Part shown: one piece after another, positions 1 through 9,200 of the stretch
How the letters are laid out: the number at the start of each line of letters is the position of its first letter
How positions within the stretch are numbered: position 1 is the stretch's first letter
Virus record (IMG/VR): IMGVR_UViG_3300018466_000003
Location: 1-49,179 of that record
Reading direction: 5' to 3' (one strand)
Length of the DNA: 49,179 bases
From: a virus
The notes under the pieces: generated by a model
Seen by the model: only the letters and a program-made list of their open reading frames with translations
Told to the model about the DNA's origin: nothing
Databases searched by the model: none
Position numbers and translations under genes: made by a program

Positions 1-308
1 CGGACATCCCGGACGCCGCCGACGTGTATCCCGAGTTCAACATCGGCGAGAAGCTGCGCGGATCGTTCGAGGAACAAGCGCTCGCCGCATCGACCGCGAC
101 CGGCCGCCCGTGGATGACCGCGAACGAAACCCGCGCCCTGTTCAACCTGGCCCAGCACCCCGACGGGGACGGCCTGGTGACGCCGCTGAACGTTCTCGTT
201 GGCGGACAAGCATCGCCGCGTGACAGCGCCCCGAAAGCTGTTGCTGCGCAACGACTCGACCGCTACCCGAACACGCCCGAACTTCCGCCACCTGGGGAGG
301 ACTCCTAG
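1..308 (+). CDS. Portal protein, C-terminal end (partial)
   Basis: This is the last ~102 codons of a gene that begins before the window; complete codons start at base 3 and the stop is TAG at 306-308. The translation carries the end of an HK97-type portal: a TANETRALFNL stretch followed by DGDGLVTPLNVLVGG. That is the usual G-x-T-x-NE-x-R...GGD...P-N ending of siphovirus portals. The portal is the dodecameric ring at the capsid vertex through which DNA is packaged. The prohead protease ATG follows the stop with no gap, the normal order portal-protease-capsid. Identity is from motif plus context; the N-terminal clip and wing domains are not visible. Confidence 0.85.
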   Translation, partial: DIPDAADVYPEFNIGEKLRGSFEEQALAASTATGRPWMTANETRALFNLAQHPDGDGLVTPLNVLVGGQASPRDSAPKAVAAQRLDRYPNTPELPPPGEDS

Positions 309-1049
309 ATGTACATCAAGTCAGCCCCGGTCACGATCAAGGCCGCCGGGGAACAAGACGGCGCCGAAGAGGGCGTGTTCGAAGCGATCGTGTCCGCGTT
401 CAACAACGTCGACACCTACGGCGACGTGGTGATGCCAGGCGCGTTCGCCGAGTCGTTGAAGGAATGGCAAGCGTCCGGCGACCCGATCCCCGTGTTGTGG
501 GCACACGCAAGCCACGACCCCGACTATCACATCGGCTACGTCATGGAAGCCGAGGAACGGCCAGAGGGGCTGTGGGTCAAAGCCCAGCTCGACCCGGATG
601 ACTTGGCGGACAAGCAAAGCAAGACCAGCAAGGTGTTCCGCCTGCTGAAAGGTAGGCGTGTCAAGCAATTCTCGTTCGCGTTCGACGTCATCGACGGCGG
701 ATGGGGAGAACGCGACGGCCACGACGTCTACGAGCTGCGCACGCTCAAGCTGTACGAAGTCGGCCCCTGTCTGATCGGGGTCAACCAGAACACCGAACTA
801 CTCGAAGTCAAGGGCCGCAAGGAAAAGCCGCCTACGACCAGCACCGGCGATGACCCCGGCGTGCAGACGCCGCCGGTCAGCCCGCAGAAGAACAACACGC
901 ACGACGACGACAAGGCCAAGCCTGCCGCGTCTGAGCCAACTCCGGAACCGTCCACTGTGGCCACGCCGGAGCCCGTTCAGGCCAGGTCGGGAACCGCCTC
1001 GGCACGTCTGCGCGCCGACGCCGAGCTGATCTCGCTCGACGTCATGTGA
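309..1049 (+). CDS. HK97-family prohead protease
   Basis: Encodes 246 aa. The N-terminal half (residues ~15-165) fits the HK97 prohead (U35) serine protease fold: an AIVSAFNNVDTYGDVVMPGAF motif, the conserved PVLWAHASHDPDYHIGYV segment with the catalytic-type His, and a later KQFSFAFDV strand with the Ser. The C-terminal ~80 residues are low-complexity (Pro, Thr, Ser, Glu), possibly a scaffold-like tail. It processes the capsid protein delta domain during head maturation. The ATG directly abuts the portal stop, and the capsid gene follows 23 bp later. Confidence 0.9.
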   Translation: MYIKSAPVTIKAAGEQDGAEEGVFEAIVSAFNNVDTYGDVVMPGAFAESLKEWQASGDPIPVLWAHASHDPDYHIGYVMEAEERPEGLWVKAQLDPDDLADKQSKTSKVFRLLKGRRVKQFSFAFDVIDGGWGERDGHDVYELRTLKLYEVGPCLIGVNQNTELLEVKGRKEKPPTTSTGDDPGVQTPPVSPQKNNTHDDDKAKPAASEPTPEPSTVATPEPVQARSGTASARLRADAELISLDVM

Positions 1050-1072
1050 CGCCTACGAACTGAGGAGAACCC

Positions 1073-2386
1073 TTGCCTACCAAGGTTGAGGAACTGACCG
1101 AGCGGCTCAAGACCGTGCTGCTGGACATCCGCGCACAGGCGGACAAGGCAGACGCGGAAGGCCGCGACTTCACCGACGAGGAACGCGCCGCCGTGACCGC
1201 GAAGTACGCGGAAGCCGAGGCGCTCAAGAAGGATCTGACGACCGCGAAGTCCGACGCCAAGGTTCGCCAGGCTGTGCGCGACCTGGGTGACGGCATTGAT
1301 TTCGAGCCGGACCAGGGTGGCAGCAAGGCGCGCCCGGACGGGCTGATCGTCCCGGATGGACGGAAGTCTCTCGGCCAGCTGTACACCGAGTCCGCCGAGT
1401 ACCGGACGCTTCTGGAGTCTGTCCCAGGTGGACAGTTCACGAAGCAGCACCGTGTTCAGTCCCGGCCGACCGGCTTCACGCACCTGGTGCCGCCGAAGCG
1501 TGGCGCCAAGGCGCTGGTCACCGGTGCGTCCGACACGTCCGCTGGTGCGTTCGTCGTCAACGACTACCTGGGTCTTCAGGTCGGCGCCGACATTTTCCAG
1601 CGCCCCCTGATGCTGCGGGACTTGATCACCGGCGGCACCACCACGTCCGACACCGTCGAGTATGTGCGCGTCACCGGATTTACGAACGCCGCTGTGCCCG
1701 TGGCCGAAGCGACCACGACCTCTAACGGCACGAAGCCGGAATCTGCGCTCACCACTGCGAAGGTCACGACCCCGGTCAAGACGATCGCGCACTGGATTCC
1801 CGCGACGAAGCGTGCTTTGTCTGACGCTGCACAGGTTCGCACTCTGATCGACTCCTTTTTGGAGTATGGCCTCGAAGAGGAACTCGAAGACCAGATCGTT
1901 TCCGGTGACGGAACCGGCGAGAACTTCGAGGGTCTGACCACCGTCAGCGGCACCCAGTCTCAGGCGTGGGACAGCAACATCTTTACGACCACGCGTAAGG
2001 CGAAGACGAAGGTTCGCACCGTCGGCCGGTCCGTCCCCACCGCGTACCTGCTCAACCCCACCGACGTGGAGACCATGGATCTCCTACAGGACAACGAAGC
2101 CCGGTTCTACCGTGGCGGTCCTATGGGGACGGTCGGCGGCGCGCTCGGCACCGCACCGCTGTGGGACCTGCCGGTGATCGAGTCCGAAGCTGTTGCCGCC
2201 GGTACCGGCTGGGTGGGTGACTTCCGCAAGGCGATCATCTGGGACCGCGAACAGTCCGCCATCACCATGAGCGACTCGCACGCGTCGTTCTTCGTGCAGA
2301 ACCTCGTCGCGATCCTGGCCGAGATGCGCGCCGCGTTCGGCGTCATCCAGCCGAGTGCGTTCGTCGAGATCGACCTCACGGCGTAA
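1073..2386 (+). CDS. HK97-fold major capsid protein
   Basis: Encodes 437 aa from a TTG start preceded by a GAGGAG ribosome site at 1062-1067. Residues 1-~100 are a charged, helical region rich in Glu/Lys (ELTERLKTVLLDIRAQADKA), the delta/scaffold domain expected to be cut off by the upstream protease. The rest matches HK97-fold capsid proteins, with the characteristic LRDLITGGTTTSDTVEYVR strand, an EELEDQIVSGDGTGENFEGL loop and a late NLVAILAEMRAAFGVIQPSAF segment that is a hallmark of the family. It forms the icosahedral shell. The unusual TTG start is supported by the good ribosome site and the absence of a better in-frame ATG nearby. Confidence 0.95.
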   Translation: MPTKVEELTERLKTVLLDIRAQADKADAEGRDFTDEERAAVTAKYAEAEALKKDLTTAKSDAKVRQAVRDLGDGIDFEPDQGGSKARPDGLIVPDGRKSLGQLYTESAEYRTLLESVPGGQFTKQHRVQSRPTGFTHLVPPKRGAKALVTGASDTSAGAFVVNDYLGLQVGADIFQRPLMLRDLITGGTTTSDTVEYVRVTGFTNAAVPVAEATTTSNGTKPESALTTAKVTTPVKTIAHWIPATKRALSDAAQVRTLIDSFLEYGLEEELEDQIVSGDGTGENFEGLTTVSGTQSQAWDSNIFTTTRKAKTKVRTVGRSVPTAYLLNPTDVETMDLLQDNEARFYRGGPMGTVGGALGTAPLWDLPVIESEAVAAGTGWVGDFRKAIIWDREQSAITMSDSHASFFVQNLVAILAEMRAAFGVIQPSAFVEIDLTA

Positions 2387-2396
2387 GGGGATTCTC

Positions 2397-2612
2397 ATGG
2401 CCTACCTTGACCCCGCCGCCGGTGCAGCCCGTGCAGCGAAGCGCGCCGCGCACGTGGCGAACGCAGCGGCGGCGACGGCGGCCGCCGCCGCCGGTGCCGC
2501 CCCGACCGACGACGAGTACGACGCGCTGCTAGCGGACGTGAACGCGTTGCGTACCACCGTGAACGCGTTGCTTGCGTCCCTGCGGACCGCTGGCCTGATC
2601 GCATCGTCGTGA
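2397..2612 (+). CDS. Small head-associated (fibre-like) protein
   Basis: A 71-aa protein starting at ATG 2397, 10 bp after the capsid stop. The first half is almost pure Ala/Gly helix; the second half is an amphipathic helix (DDEYDALLADVNALRTTVNAL). Short Ala-rich proteins with a C-terminal VNALRTTVNALLASLR-type coiled coil commonly follow capsid genes in actinophages and are sometimes labelled head fibre proteins. A role on or in the capsid is inferred from that and from position only. The stop overlaps the next gene by four bases (GTGA). Confidence 0.6.
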   Translation: MAYLDPAAGAARAAKRAAHVANAAAATAAAAAGAAPTDDEYDALLADVNALRTTVNALLASLRTAGLIASS

Positions 2613-2935
2613 CGTATCAGGAGACGTCGCCGCGCTGCTCTGTATGTGGCACAGCACATGCCGCGTGCGGGCAGGGCGGCGACGTCACCCCCGTGGACAT
2701 TCCCATTGTGGAGACCCGAATGCCCTCCGAACTGCGGCTCTACACCGTCACGGTCAACGGGTACGAGACCCGAATGCGACTCGACGACACCGACGCGGCC
2801 CGTCTCGGCGCGGCCCTAGTGGACAGTGCGCCAGAGCCGGAACCAGAGCCAGAACCAGAGCAGCCCGAACCGCGCAAGCGCAAAGCACGGACGAACGTCC
2901 CGAACCGCGCGCGTGCCGCCGACGACAACAAGTGA
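2609..2935 (+). CDS. Hypothetical protein with N-terminal Cys cluster and Glu-Pro tract
   Basis: Encodes 108 aa from a GTG that overlaps the previous stop. Residues 8-20 hold CSVCGTAHAAC, a possible zinc knuckle. The middle is a small beta-rich region (LRLYTVTVNGYETRMRL). Residues ~72-85 are an EPEPEPEPEQPEP tract, followed by a basic tail. Sitting between capsid and connector genes, it is probably a head-associated or assembly protein. The function is not recognised. Confidence 0.55.
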   Translation: MTYQETSPRCSVCGTAHAACGQGGDVTPVDIPIVETRMPSELRLYTVTVNGYETRMRLDDTDAARLGAALVDSAPEPEPEPEPEQPEPRKRKARTNVPNRARAADDNK

Positions 2936-2950
2936 TCGAGGGGGTGCCCG

Positions 2951-3514
2951 GTGAGCGCGCCCGTTGATGCCGAGTTCCTCGCTGACCCTGCCGAACTGGC
3001 CGCGCTGACCGGGCTGGCCGTCGACGACGCGCGGCTACGCGCCGCGCTGCTGGCAGCGTCCCGCCGGTTCGCCGGTGCCGTCCGGCACCCGGTGCGGCTG
3101 GTCGAGGCAGACGAGTCCGTACTCGACGGCAACGGCACCGCGACCCTGCTGCTCCCTGCTGCCCCTGTGACGGCCGTGAGCCTCGTAGAAGTCGCCGGGG
3201 TAGCCCTCACCGCCGACGAGTACGCCTGGTCCGCAGACGGGCTCCTAGAGCGCGAAAGCGGCTGGCCCCGCGCCCGGCGCAACGTGCGGGTCATCTGGTC
3301 GCACGGATACGACCCCGTGCCGGGCATGGTGGCTGACGCGGTCGCGACGGCGGCGCACATCGCGCTCAACACCGAGCCGGGGCTGTCCACGCTGTCTGTC
3401 GGCGGCATGTCGGTGAGCTACGCGACCCGGTTCGGTGGCGCGGTCAGTGGTGCGACCGAAGCATGGTCGGCGGCTGTCGAGACGTACAGGCTCAACCGGG
3501 GTGAGCGCCCGTGA
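2951..3514 (+). CDS. Head-tail adaptor (connector) protein
   Basis: Encodes 187 aa, GTG start. The fold signature is that of gp6/gp15-type connector proteins: an N-terminal helical region (LAALTGLAVDDARLRAALLAASRRF) where a ring of helices docks under the portal, then beta strands, then a conserved segment (VRVIWSHGYDPVPGMVADAVATAAHI) seen in many siphovirus adaptors. It extends the portal channel and receives the stopper encoded immediately downstream. Assignment is from motif and from its place as the first gene of a five-gene head-tail joining block. Confidence 0.75.
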   Translation: MSAPVDAEFLADPAELAALTGLAVDDARLRAALLAASRRFAGAVRHPVRLVEADESVLDGNGTATLLLPAAPVTAVSLVEVAGVALTADEYAWSADGLLERESGWPRARRNVRVIWSHGYDPVPGMVADAVATAAHIALNTEPGLSTLSVGGMSVSYATRFGGAVSGATEAWSAAVETYRLNRGERP

Positions 3515-3864
3515 CGATGATGTACACCAGCAGCATCACGATCGTGCGGCCCGCGTGGATCACCGACCGGTACAACTCTCAGCGGCTCGACTGGGAGCAA
3601 GCCACCCGCACGCCAGTCACCGGCGTGTCCGTGCAGCCGACCATCACCACTGAGACCACGACCGAGCCGCGTACGCAGACGATCACCGGATGGCGCGTGT
3701 ACACGCGTGCAGGCATCGACGTCGACATACACGCGACCGACCGTGTCGAGCTGGAGAACGGCACCGTGTGCGAAGTCGTCGGCGAAGTCGCCCGCTGGCC
3801 GCACCCGATCCGTACCGGCGCAGTGCATCACGTCGAGTTTGACCTACAGCGCGTCCGGGGGTGA
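3511..3864 (+). CDS. Head closure / stopper protein
   Basis: Encodes 117 aa; the GTG start overlaps the adaptor stop. It is a beta-rich small protein (TITGWRVYTRAGIDVDIHATDRVELENGTVCEVVGEV) with the pattern of gp16/Bacteriophage stopper proteins, in which a beta-barrel carries a GxVYEVxGxP-like strand. Such proteins close the DNA exit of the filled head. Position between adaptor and neck genes supports this; residue-level confirmation would need structure comparison. Confidence 0.7.
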   Translation: MTMMYTSSITIVRPAWITDRYNSQRLDWEQATRTPVTGVSVQPTITTETTTEPRTQTITGWRVYTRAGIDVDIHATDRVELENGTVCEVVGEVARWPHPIRTGAVHHVEFDLQRVRG

Positions 3865-3870
3865 ACGCCC

Positions 3871-4173
3871 ATGGCCCGCCGTGTCCAGGTGCGCGTGAAG
3901 GTGCGCGTCACCGATGACCTTTTCCGCGCTGTCGTCGCGATGCCGAACGTGCGCGCTGAACTTGCCCGCACTGCGCGCACACTCGCCGCAACCGCGCGAA
4001 GCCTTGCGCAGCAAGACGACGCAGACACGGACATCACGGTCGAGGACGGCACCCGTCCGAAGGGCCGCACGTTCTCGCGCGTGGTGTCGAGCAACTACGA
4101 CGACAGCGAATGGGGCACCGCGACACGCAAGCGCACGCGGGCGCTCGGACGTGCCGCCGGGTTCCGCGCCTGA
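3871..4173 (+). CDS. Neck / tail-completion-like protein
   Basis: Encodes 100 aa starting ATG 3871, strongly basic. It is helical in residues 20-50 (LFRAVVAMPNVRAELARTARTLAATARSL) and ends in an Arg-rich tail. Actinophages carry a similar ~100-residue protein between the head closure gene and the tail terminator, usually named neck or head-to-tail connector protein. The exact role is inferred from gene order. Confidence 0.55.
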   Translation: MARRVQVRVKVRVTDDLFRAVVAMPNVRAELARTARTLAATARSLAQQDDADTDITVEDGTRPKGRTFSRVVSSNYDDSEWGTATRKRTRALGRAAGFRA

Positions 4174-4202
4174 ATGTCCACTCACGTAAGGGAAACCCTC
4201 GC

Positions 4203-4397
4203 ATGCCGCGAATGATCATCGCGTTTGACGCGGACAACGACCGCATCGGCACCACCGTCGACATGGACGACGAGGCCGCGCAGATTGCTGTCCGTGAAGG
4301 ACGTGCGCGCTACGCCGACCCCGAGCCAGCAACCGAACCGGCACAGCCGGACGCGTCGCCGGTGACGTCGCCGCCCGCTGGAATCGTTGAGCCGTAA
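4203..4397 (+). CDS. Small conserved head-tail region protein
   Basis: Encodes 64 aa from ATG 4203, with AAGGGAAA upstream as a weak ribosome site. The N-terminal half (MIIAFDADNDRIGTTVDMDDEAAQIAVREGRARYAD) resembles short proteins found in tail/neck blocks of many actinophages. The C-terminal half is Pro/Ala/Glu-rich and probably disordered. Function not recognised. Confidence 0.5.
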   Translation: MPRMIIAFDADNDRIGTTVDMDDEAAQIAVREGRARYADPEPATEPAQPDASPVTSPPAGIVEP

Positions 4398-4400
4398 GCC

Positions 4401-4817
4401 ATGACAGCACCGGGCGCCTACCCGGACACCGAAGCCGTCCTCATCGCGTGGCTGTCCGCGCAACTCGCGCCGACCACGGTTCTCGCGGACCTGCCCCCGA
4501 ACCTCGAAGACGTACTCCCGGTCGTGCAGATCACCGGGCTACCCGGACAAGTCGACTCGCGCGGATGGAACGGAAACCGATGGCTGACCGGCCGTCCACG
4601 ATTCGACGTGGATGTGTTCGCCGCCACCCGCGAACAAGCGTCTGATCTGTGCCGCGACGTTGAGGCTTTGCTCGCAACGCTTCCCGGTGTGCAGACAGAC
4701 GGAACCGTTGTCGCGCAGGTAGTCGAGGAACTAGGACCGGAACGGCGCCCGGACTTCAACGCCAACGTCCGCCGCTACGGCGCGACATACGGCCTCGTGA
4801 TCAGGCCAGCGCACTAA
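4401..4817 (+). CDS. Tail terminator protein
   Basis: Encodes 138 aa. It has the layout of gpU/DUF3168-like tail terminators: an N-terminal helix (YPDTEAVLIAWLSAQL), a strand with LPVVQITGLPG, and a central RPRFDVDVFAATREQASDLCRDVEALL strand-helix pair. Tail terminators cap the growing tail tube and bind the neck. It lies just before the tail tube gene, as in most siphoviruses. A hairpin at 4831-4855 follows. Confidence 0.75.
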   Translation: MTAPGAYPDTEAVLIAWLSAQLAPTTVLADLPPNLEDVLPVVQITGLPGQVDSRGWNGNRWLTGRPRFDVDVFAATREQASDLCRDVEALLATLPGVQTDGTVVAQVVEELGPERRPDFNANVRRYGATYGLVIRPAH

Positions 4818-4830
4818 CCGTCACATCCCA

Positions 4831-4855
4831 GCAACCCGCCCGCCGCGCGGGTTGC
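4831..4855 (+). terminator. Hairpin between tail terminator and tail tube genes
   Basis: Nine-bp perfect stem GCAACCCGC / GCGGGTTGC with a 7-nt loop, followed by only a short T-containing run. It could be a partial terminator or an RNA-processing hairpin that raises tail tube expression. Its presence is directly visible; the role is inferred. Confidence 0.55.
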
Positions 4856-4877
4856 TTGTCATGCAAGGAGAAAATCT

Positions 4878-5447
4878 GTGGCTACCAACGCGGAACTTGC
4901 GCGTCTGGGTGTGACGGGCGCTCTTTACGTCGCACCACTCGGCACGACCGTACCGACCAATCTGGACGCTTGGGGCGCCGGATGGGTGGACCTCGGCTAC
5001 ATCAGCGACGACGGAGTCACCGAATCCACCGACGAAGACCGCCAGGACTTCACGCCGTGGCAGTCCGCGACTCCAATCAGGACCGAGATCACGTCGTCCG
5101 TTCAGACGTTCTCCGCAACCCTGTGGGAGTCCAAGGCCGCAACGGTGTCCCTGTTCTACCGGGTTCCCGAAGCGGACATGACCGTTACCGGCACCGCGCC
5201 CAACGAGATCGTTTCCTTTAACCAGCAAGGAAAGCCCGACCGCGACACGCGCGCGTACGGCATCGACGTCATCGACGGCACCTATCACCGCCGGATCATC
5301 CTGCCCATGGCTGAAGTCACCGAACGCGGCGACATCAACTACAAGAGCGACACCCTGATCGGCTACGAGGTCACGATCACCGCGTACCCCGGCAGCGACG
5401 GCATCAGCGTGAAGCGTCTCTTCAAGGAGGGATGGGTTCCCGCGTAA
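4878..5447 (+). CDS. Major tail tube protein
   Basis: Encodes 189 aa from GTG 4878, preceded by an AAGGAG ribosome site at 4865-4870, one of the best in the window, as expected for an abundant protein. Sequence features match siphovirus tube proteins: GALYVAPLGTTVPTNL, WVDLGYISDDGVTES, an FSATLWESKAATVSLFY strand and a C-terminal SDTLIGYEVTITAYPGSDG segment. The protein polymerises into the tail tube. It is bracketed by hairpins on both sides, consistent with a separately controlled transcript. Confidence 0.9.
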   Translation: MATNAELARLGVTGALYVAPLGTTVPTNLDAWGAGWVDLGYISDDGVTESTDEDRQDFTPWQSATPIRTEITSSVQTFSATLWESKAATVSLFYRVPEADMTVTGTAPNEIVSFNQQGKPDRDTRAYGIDVIDGTYHRRIILPMAEVTERGDINYKSDTLIGYEVTITAYPGSDGISVKRLFKEGWVPA

Positions 5448-5470
5448 GGGAAAACCCCCTCGACTGATCC

Positions 5471-5515
5471 GGGACCGCCGATACGCCCATGGGTGGGTGA
5501 CGTGTCGGCGGTCCC
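5471..5515 (+). terminator. Strong hairpin after the tail tube gene
   Basis: Eleven perfect pairs (GGGACCGCCGA / TCGGCGGTCCC), extending to 14 with one G-T wobble, around a 17-nt loop. No T run follows, so it may lower rather than stop transcription into the chaperone and tape-measure genes. Attenuation after the tube gene is common in phage tail operons. Confidence 0.65.
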
Positions 5516-5560
5516 ACCCCTCAACCCGCCCGTACACCACCCGCAACGGAGTACACCGCA

Positions 5561-5908
5561 GTGTCCACATACGACCTTGACGCGATCGTTGATCAGCGGC
5601 GCGAAGCCGTCGGCGGCGACAACGTCACCTTTACCTTTGCCGGTACCGAATTCTCGTTCCCTCACCCGCTGCTCGCAGACGACGAGTGGAAGAGCGGACT
5701 CGCCGACATCAGCGGCGACATCGAGTTCGGGCAATACGTACTCGGCGACGAATACGACAAGTTCGTTGAGGCGGGCGGACGTTCGTCGTATCTCGCGATC
5801 CTCATGGACCAGATTCGCCGGGAAGCCTACGACGAAGACCGTGACGGACGCCCTACACGGCCGCCAGTCTCCTCGCGGGCACAGCGGAGGCAACCGAAGC
5901 GGACCTAG
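5561..5908 (+). CDS. Tail assembly chaperone, short form
   Basis: Encodes 115 aa from GTG 5561. The body (VTFTFAGTEFSFPHPLLADDEWKSGL ... EFGQYVLGDEYDKFVEAGG) has the pattern of lambda gpG-like tail chaperones in actinophages, which coat the tape measure before tube assembly. The normal stop is TAG 5906-5908. The last ~20 residues are Arg/Pro-rich and look like out-of-frame translation past the frameshift point. A -1 shift in the 5845-5905 overlap would fuse this protein to the next reading frame. Confidence 0.8.
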   Translation: MSTYDLDAIVDQRREAVGGDNVTFTFAGTEFSFPHPLLADDEWKSGLADISGDIEFGQYVLGDEYDKFVEAGGRSSYLAILMDQIRREAYDEDRDGRPTRPPVSSRAQRRQPKRT

Positions 5909-6243
5909 CCGCCACCTACGGCGGCGATCCCATCGGCGACTACTGGCGCGGTCGAATCACGTTGCGGCGTCTACGTGTTCTCATCGAGCACCTACCGCCA
6001 AACGGTGCGCGAGCCCGTGCAGTCAAGGGCCACGCGTGGACAGACGACACCTACCTCGCGGCGATCACCGCTGACCGTGTCGCCGAAGCGGCAGCGGGCA
6101 TCGTCCGTGCGCTCGGCGGCAAAGCGTCGCGACCAAAAGCGTTGCCGCGTCCCGATAAGAGCCGCAACCGCACTGGGAGTCGCGGCCGTATGCCCGCGTC
6201 CGAAGTCGTGTCCTACCTGGACAGTCTCAAACCTGCGCGGTAG
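5845..6243 (+). CDS. Tail assembly chaperone, frameshift extension (gpGT-like)
   Basis: The -1 frame relative to the short chaperone is open from just after a TGA at 5842-5844 to the TAG at 6241-6243. It reads YTAASLLAGTAEATEADLAATYGGDP then IGDYWRGRITLRRLRVLIEHLPP, a typical chaperone extension. The first ATG is not until 5962, well inside the conserved part, so the domain is almost certainly made only by -1 frameshifting from the upstream gene. No perfect X-XXY-YYZ heptamer is visible. The best slip candidate is the CGC-CCT codon pair at 5849-5854, where the A-site codon can re-pair as CCC. Confidence 0.75.
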   Translation, partial: RTPYTAASLLAGTAEATEADLAATYGGDPIGDYWRGRITLRRLRVLIEHLPPNGARARAVKGHAWTDDTYLAAITADRVAEAAAGIVRALGGKASRPKALPRPDKSRNRTGSRGRMPASEVVSYLDSLKPAR

Positions 6244-6256
6244 GGGGTGACGTCGC

Positions 6257-9200
6257 ATGCCTGCCCGTGGTGGAAACGCCGTCTGGATCGACGTACTCCC
6301 GTCGCTGGTCGGATTCGGTGCCGAGCTTGCTAAACAGGCCATTGGCGGGAGTCGTCGCGCCGGGCAGGCAATGGCTACCCAGCTTGAACGCGTAGCCAAG
6401 GACGCCGGTAAGGCGGCCGGTGAAGCGCTGGCCGCCGGTGTCGAAGACGCGAAGGACCGTGTCAAGGACGCCGCCGACGACATGACCAAAGCACACGACA
6501 AGGTGGCAGACGCCGCCGGTCGAGTCACCGTCGCCGAAGCGAAGCTCACCGACGCCCGCAAGAAGTACACCGAAACCAGCGCCCAAGTCATTACGGCACA
6601 AGAACGTCTGTCCGCCGCCACCCGCGCGCACACGGCCGCTGAACGCGGCGCTACCCGCGCGGTCGCAGAGCACGACCAGGCAACCGCGCACCTGACCGAA
6701 TCGCAGCGCCGCCAGACCGAGGAGACCGCGCGGACCGAAAGCGCGATCGCCAACATGGTGCGCTCAATGTCCAAGGTGGACACGAAGCGCATTGACTCCG
6801 GCTCGAAGTCGATGGCGAAGTTCAGTGCGGCGGCGTACGCGTCAGCGGCGGGCATCGCCGCTATCGGGTCCTCGCTGCCCGCTATCGCTGGCATCGCTGG
6901 CATCTTCGCTCAAGCCAGCGGCGCAGCGCTCATACTGCCGGGTGCGCTTGTCGCCGGTGGCGTCGCGGCGGGCACGCTCAAGCTCGGGTTGAGCGGCGTC
7001 GGCGCCGCCCTGAAGGAATGGGACGACGCCGAGAAGTTCGCCGAGAAGATCAAGGAACTGAGCACCAACGCGCGGGGCTTCGCGGTCGAGGTGCGGGCGC
7101 TCCGGCCGGAGTTGATCGGGCTGCGCAACGTCGTGCAAGACCGGCTCTTTGCCGGAGCTTCGGACGACGTCAAGGCACTCGGACAGACCTACATTCCCGT
7201 GCTGCGCAAGGAACTTGCCGACGTGTCGGGAGAGTTCGGCCTCGCGCGTCAGAGCCTGGTCAGCTTCGCGGTCCAGGGCAACACGGTTCGTGACGTCACG
7301 TCCATCCTGAACCTGACCGAGCAGCAGGTGCACAACGTCCGGGGCGCCGTCGCGCCACTAGCGGCGGCGTTCCTGGACATGTCCGTTGTGGGCGGCGAAG
7401 CGTTGGCGCGTATGACTTCCGGGCTCGAAGGCAGCGCCGTCGGGTTCGCCGCGTTCATCAGCAACGCCCGCGAAACCGGCCAGATCGAGCAGTGGATCAA
7501 CGCCGGAATGCAAGCACTCCGCGACCTTGGCGAGTTGTTCGGCAACATCAGCGCCATCATCAGCACCGTGTTGGGCGCAGCGAACCGCGAAGGCGGCTCG
7601 TTCCTCGACACGCTGAACGCGGTGACCGGAAGCGTTGTCGCGATGCTGCAAAGCGCCCAAGGACAAGAGGCTCTCTCGACGTTCTTCCGTACCGTGCACG
7701 ACACGGTTCAGGCCCTCTTGCCGGGGTTGCGCTCAGTGGGCGGCGCGGTGCTAGACGGGATCATCAAGCTCGGACCGCAGATTCCCCCTGTGGCGCGGGC
7801 GTTCTCGGACGTCGCGATCAGTCTTGCGCCGCTGATTCCGGACCTCGTATCGCTGGCGGTCAGCATCCTGCCGCCGATCGTGTCTCTGGTCCGGGAACTA
7901 GCACCCGCCGCCGGAACCCTTGCCGCCGCATGGCTTGGCGGATACGCGGCACTGCTGTTGTTCAACGGCGCCGTGGCGTTCTTCAACGGCATCAGGTGGA
8001 TCATCGGGTTCTACAAGGCTTGGGCCGCAGGGCAAATCGCGCTCAACATCGCGATGACGGCCAACCCGGTAGGCATCATCGTTGCGGCAATCGGCGCCCT
8101 CATCGCAGCGATTATCTATCTGTGGAACAACAATGAGGGTTTCCGCAACTTCTTCATCAACGCCTGGGCCAGCATCCGCGCCGCAGTCATGACCGCCTGG
8201 GACCAGCACATCAAGCCCGCGTTCACGGCGATCGTCACCGCCGTCAAGGCGGTAGGCGACGCGGCCGTGTGGCTCTGGCAGAACGCGATCGTGCCAGCCG
8301 CCGAAGCCATCGGCGCAGCAGCATCTTGGTTGTGGCACAACGTCCTTGAGCCGTTCTTCGGTTTCATGTTCGACGCCACGCGGCTAGTCGCGGTCGTCAT
8401 CACGACGTTGTTCGTCGCACCGATCGTGATCGCGTTCAACCTCCTGTCGGCTCTGGCGCTCTGGTTGTGGCAGAACGGAATTCGTCCGGCGTTCGAGGGT
8501 ATCGCGGCGGTCGCAACGTGGTTGTGGCGCACCGTCATGGAGCCCTTCGTGGCGCTGCACGTCGCCGCGTTTCGGACGATAGCCAGTCTGGCGCAATGGT
8601 TCTACGACGCCGTGATCAAACCCGTGTTCGACGCCATCGGATTCGTAGTCGGCTGGGTGATCGGCCAGGTCGTCGCGGAATTCAACAAATGGGTTGCCAT
8701 CGTTCAGGTTGCGTACCTGGCGATTCAAGTTGCGCTCGCCGCCATCGGTGACTTCTTTACGTGGCTGTGGGACAACAAGATCCTTCCGTTTGTCAACTTC
8801 GTCGTGTCCAAGCTTGAGTTTTTGGGGCTGTGCTTCCAAATTCTCTGGACCGGCTACGTGCAACCGGCACTCCAGTCCATCGGCGATTTCCTGAGCTGGG
8901 TGTGGGACAACACGATCGGCAGGGTCTTCAGCCTCATCTCGTCCGGGGTGGAGGGTGTCGGCGGCGCGTTCGAGTCTGCGGTCGGATTCATCGAACGTGT
9001 CTGGGGCGGACTCCGTGAGATCCTCGCGAAGCCCGTCAACTTCGTGATCCAGACCGTGTACAACGACGGCATTCGCGCCGTGTGGAACAAGGTCGCGGAT
9101 TTCGTTGGTATAGACGGACTTCCGGCGATGGACCCGATCACCTTCGCCGGTGGTGGCGTGCTCCCCGGCTACGCACCGGGACGCGACATCGTTCCGGCGC

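Noticed and set aside
977-1792. Long leftward open frame opposite the capsid gene
   Set aside because: It is the antisense shadow of a well-supported capsid gene, Arg-rich and without a ribosome site.
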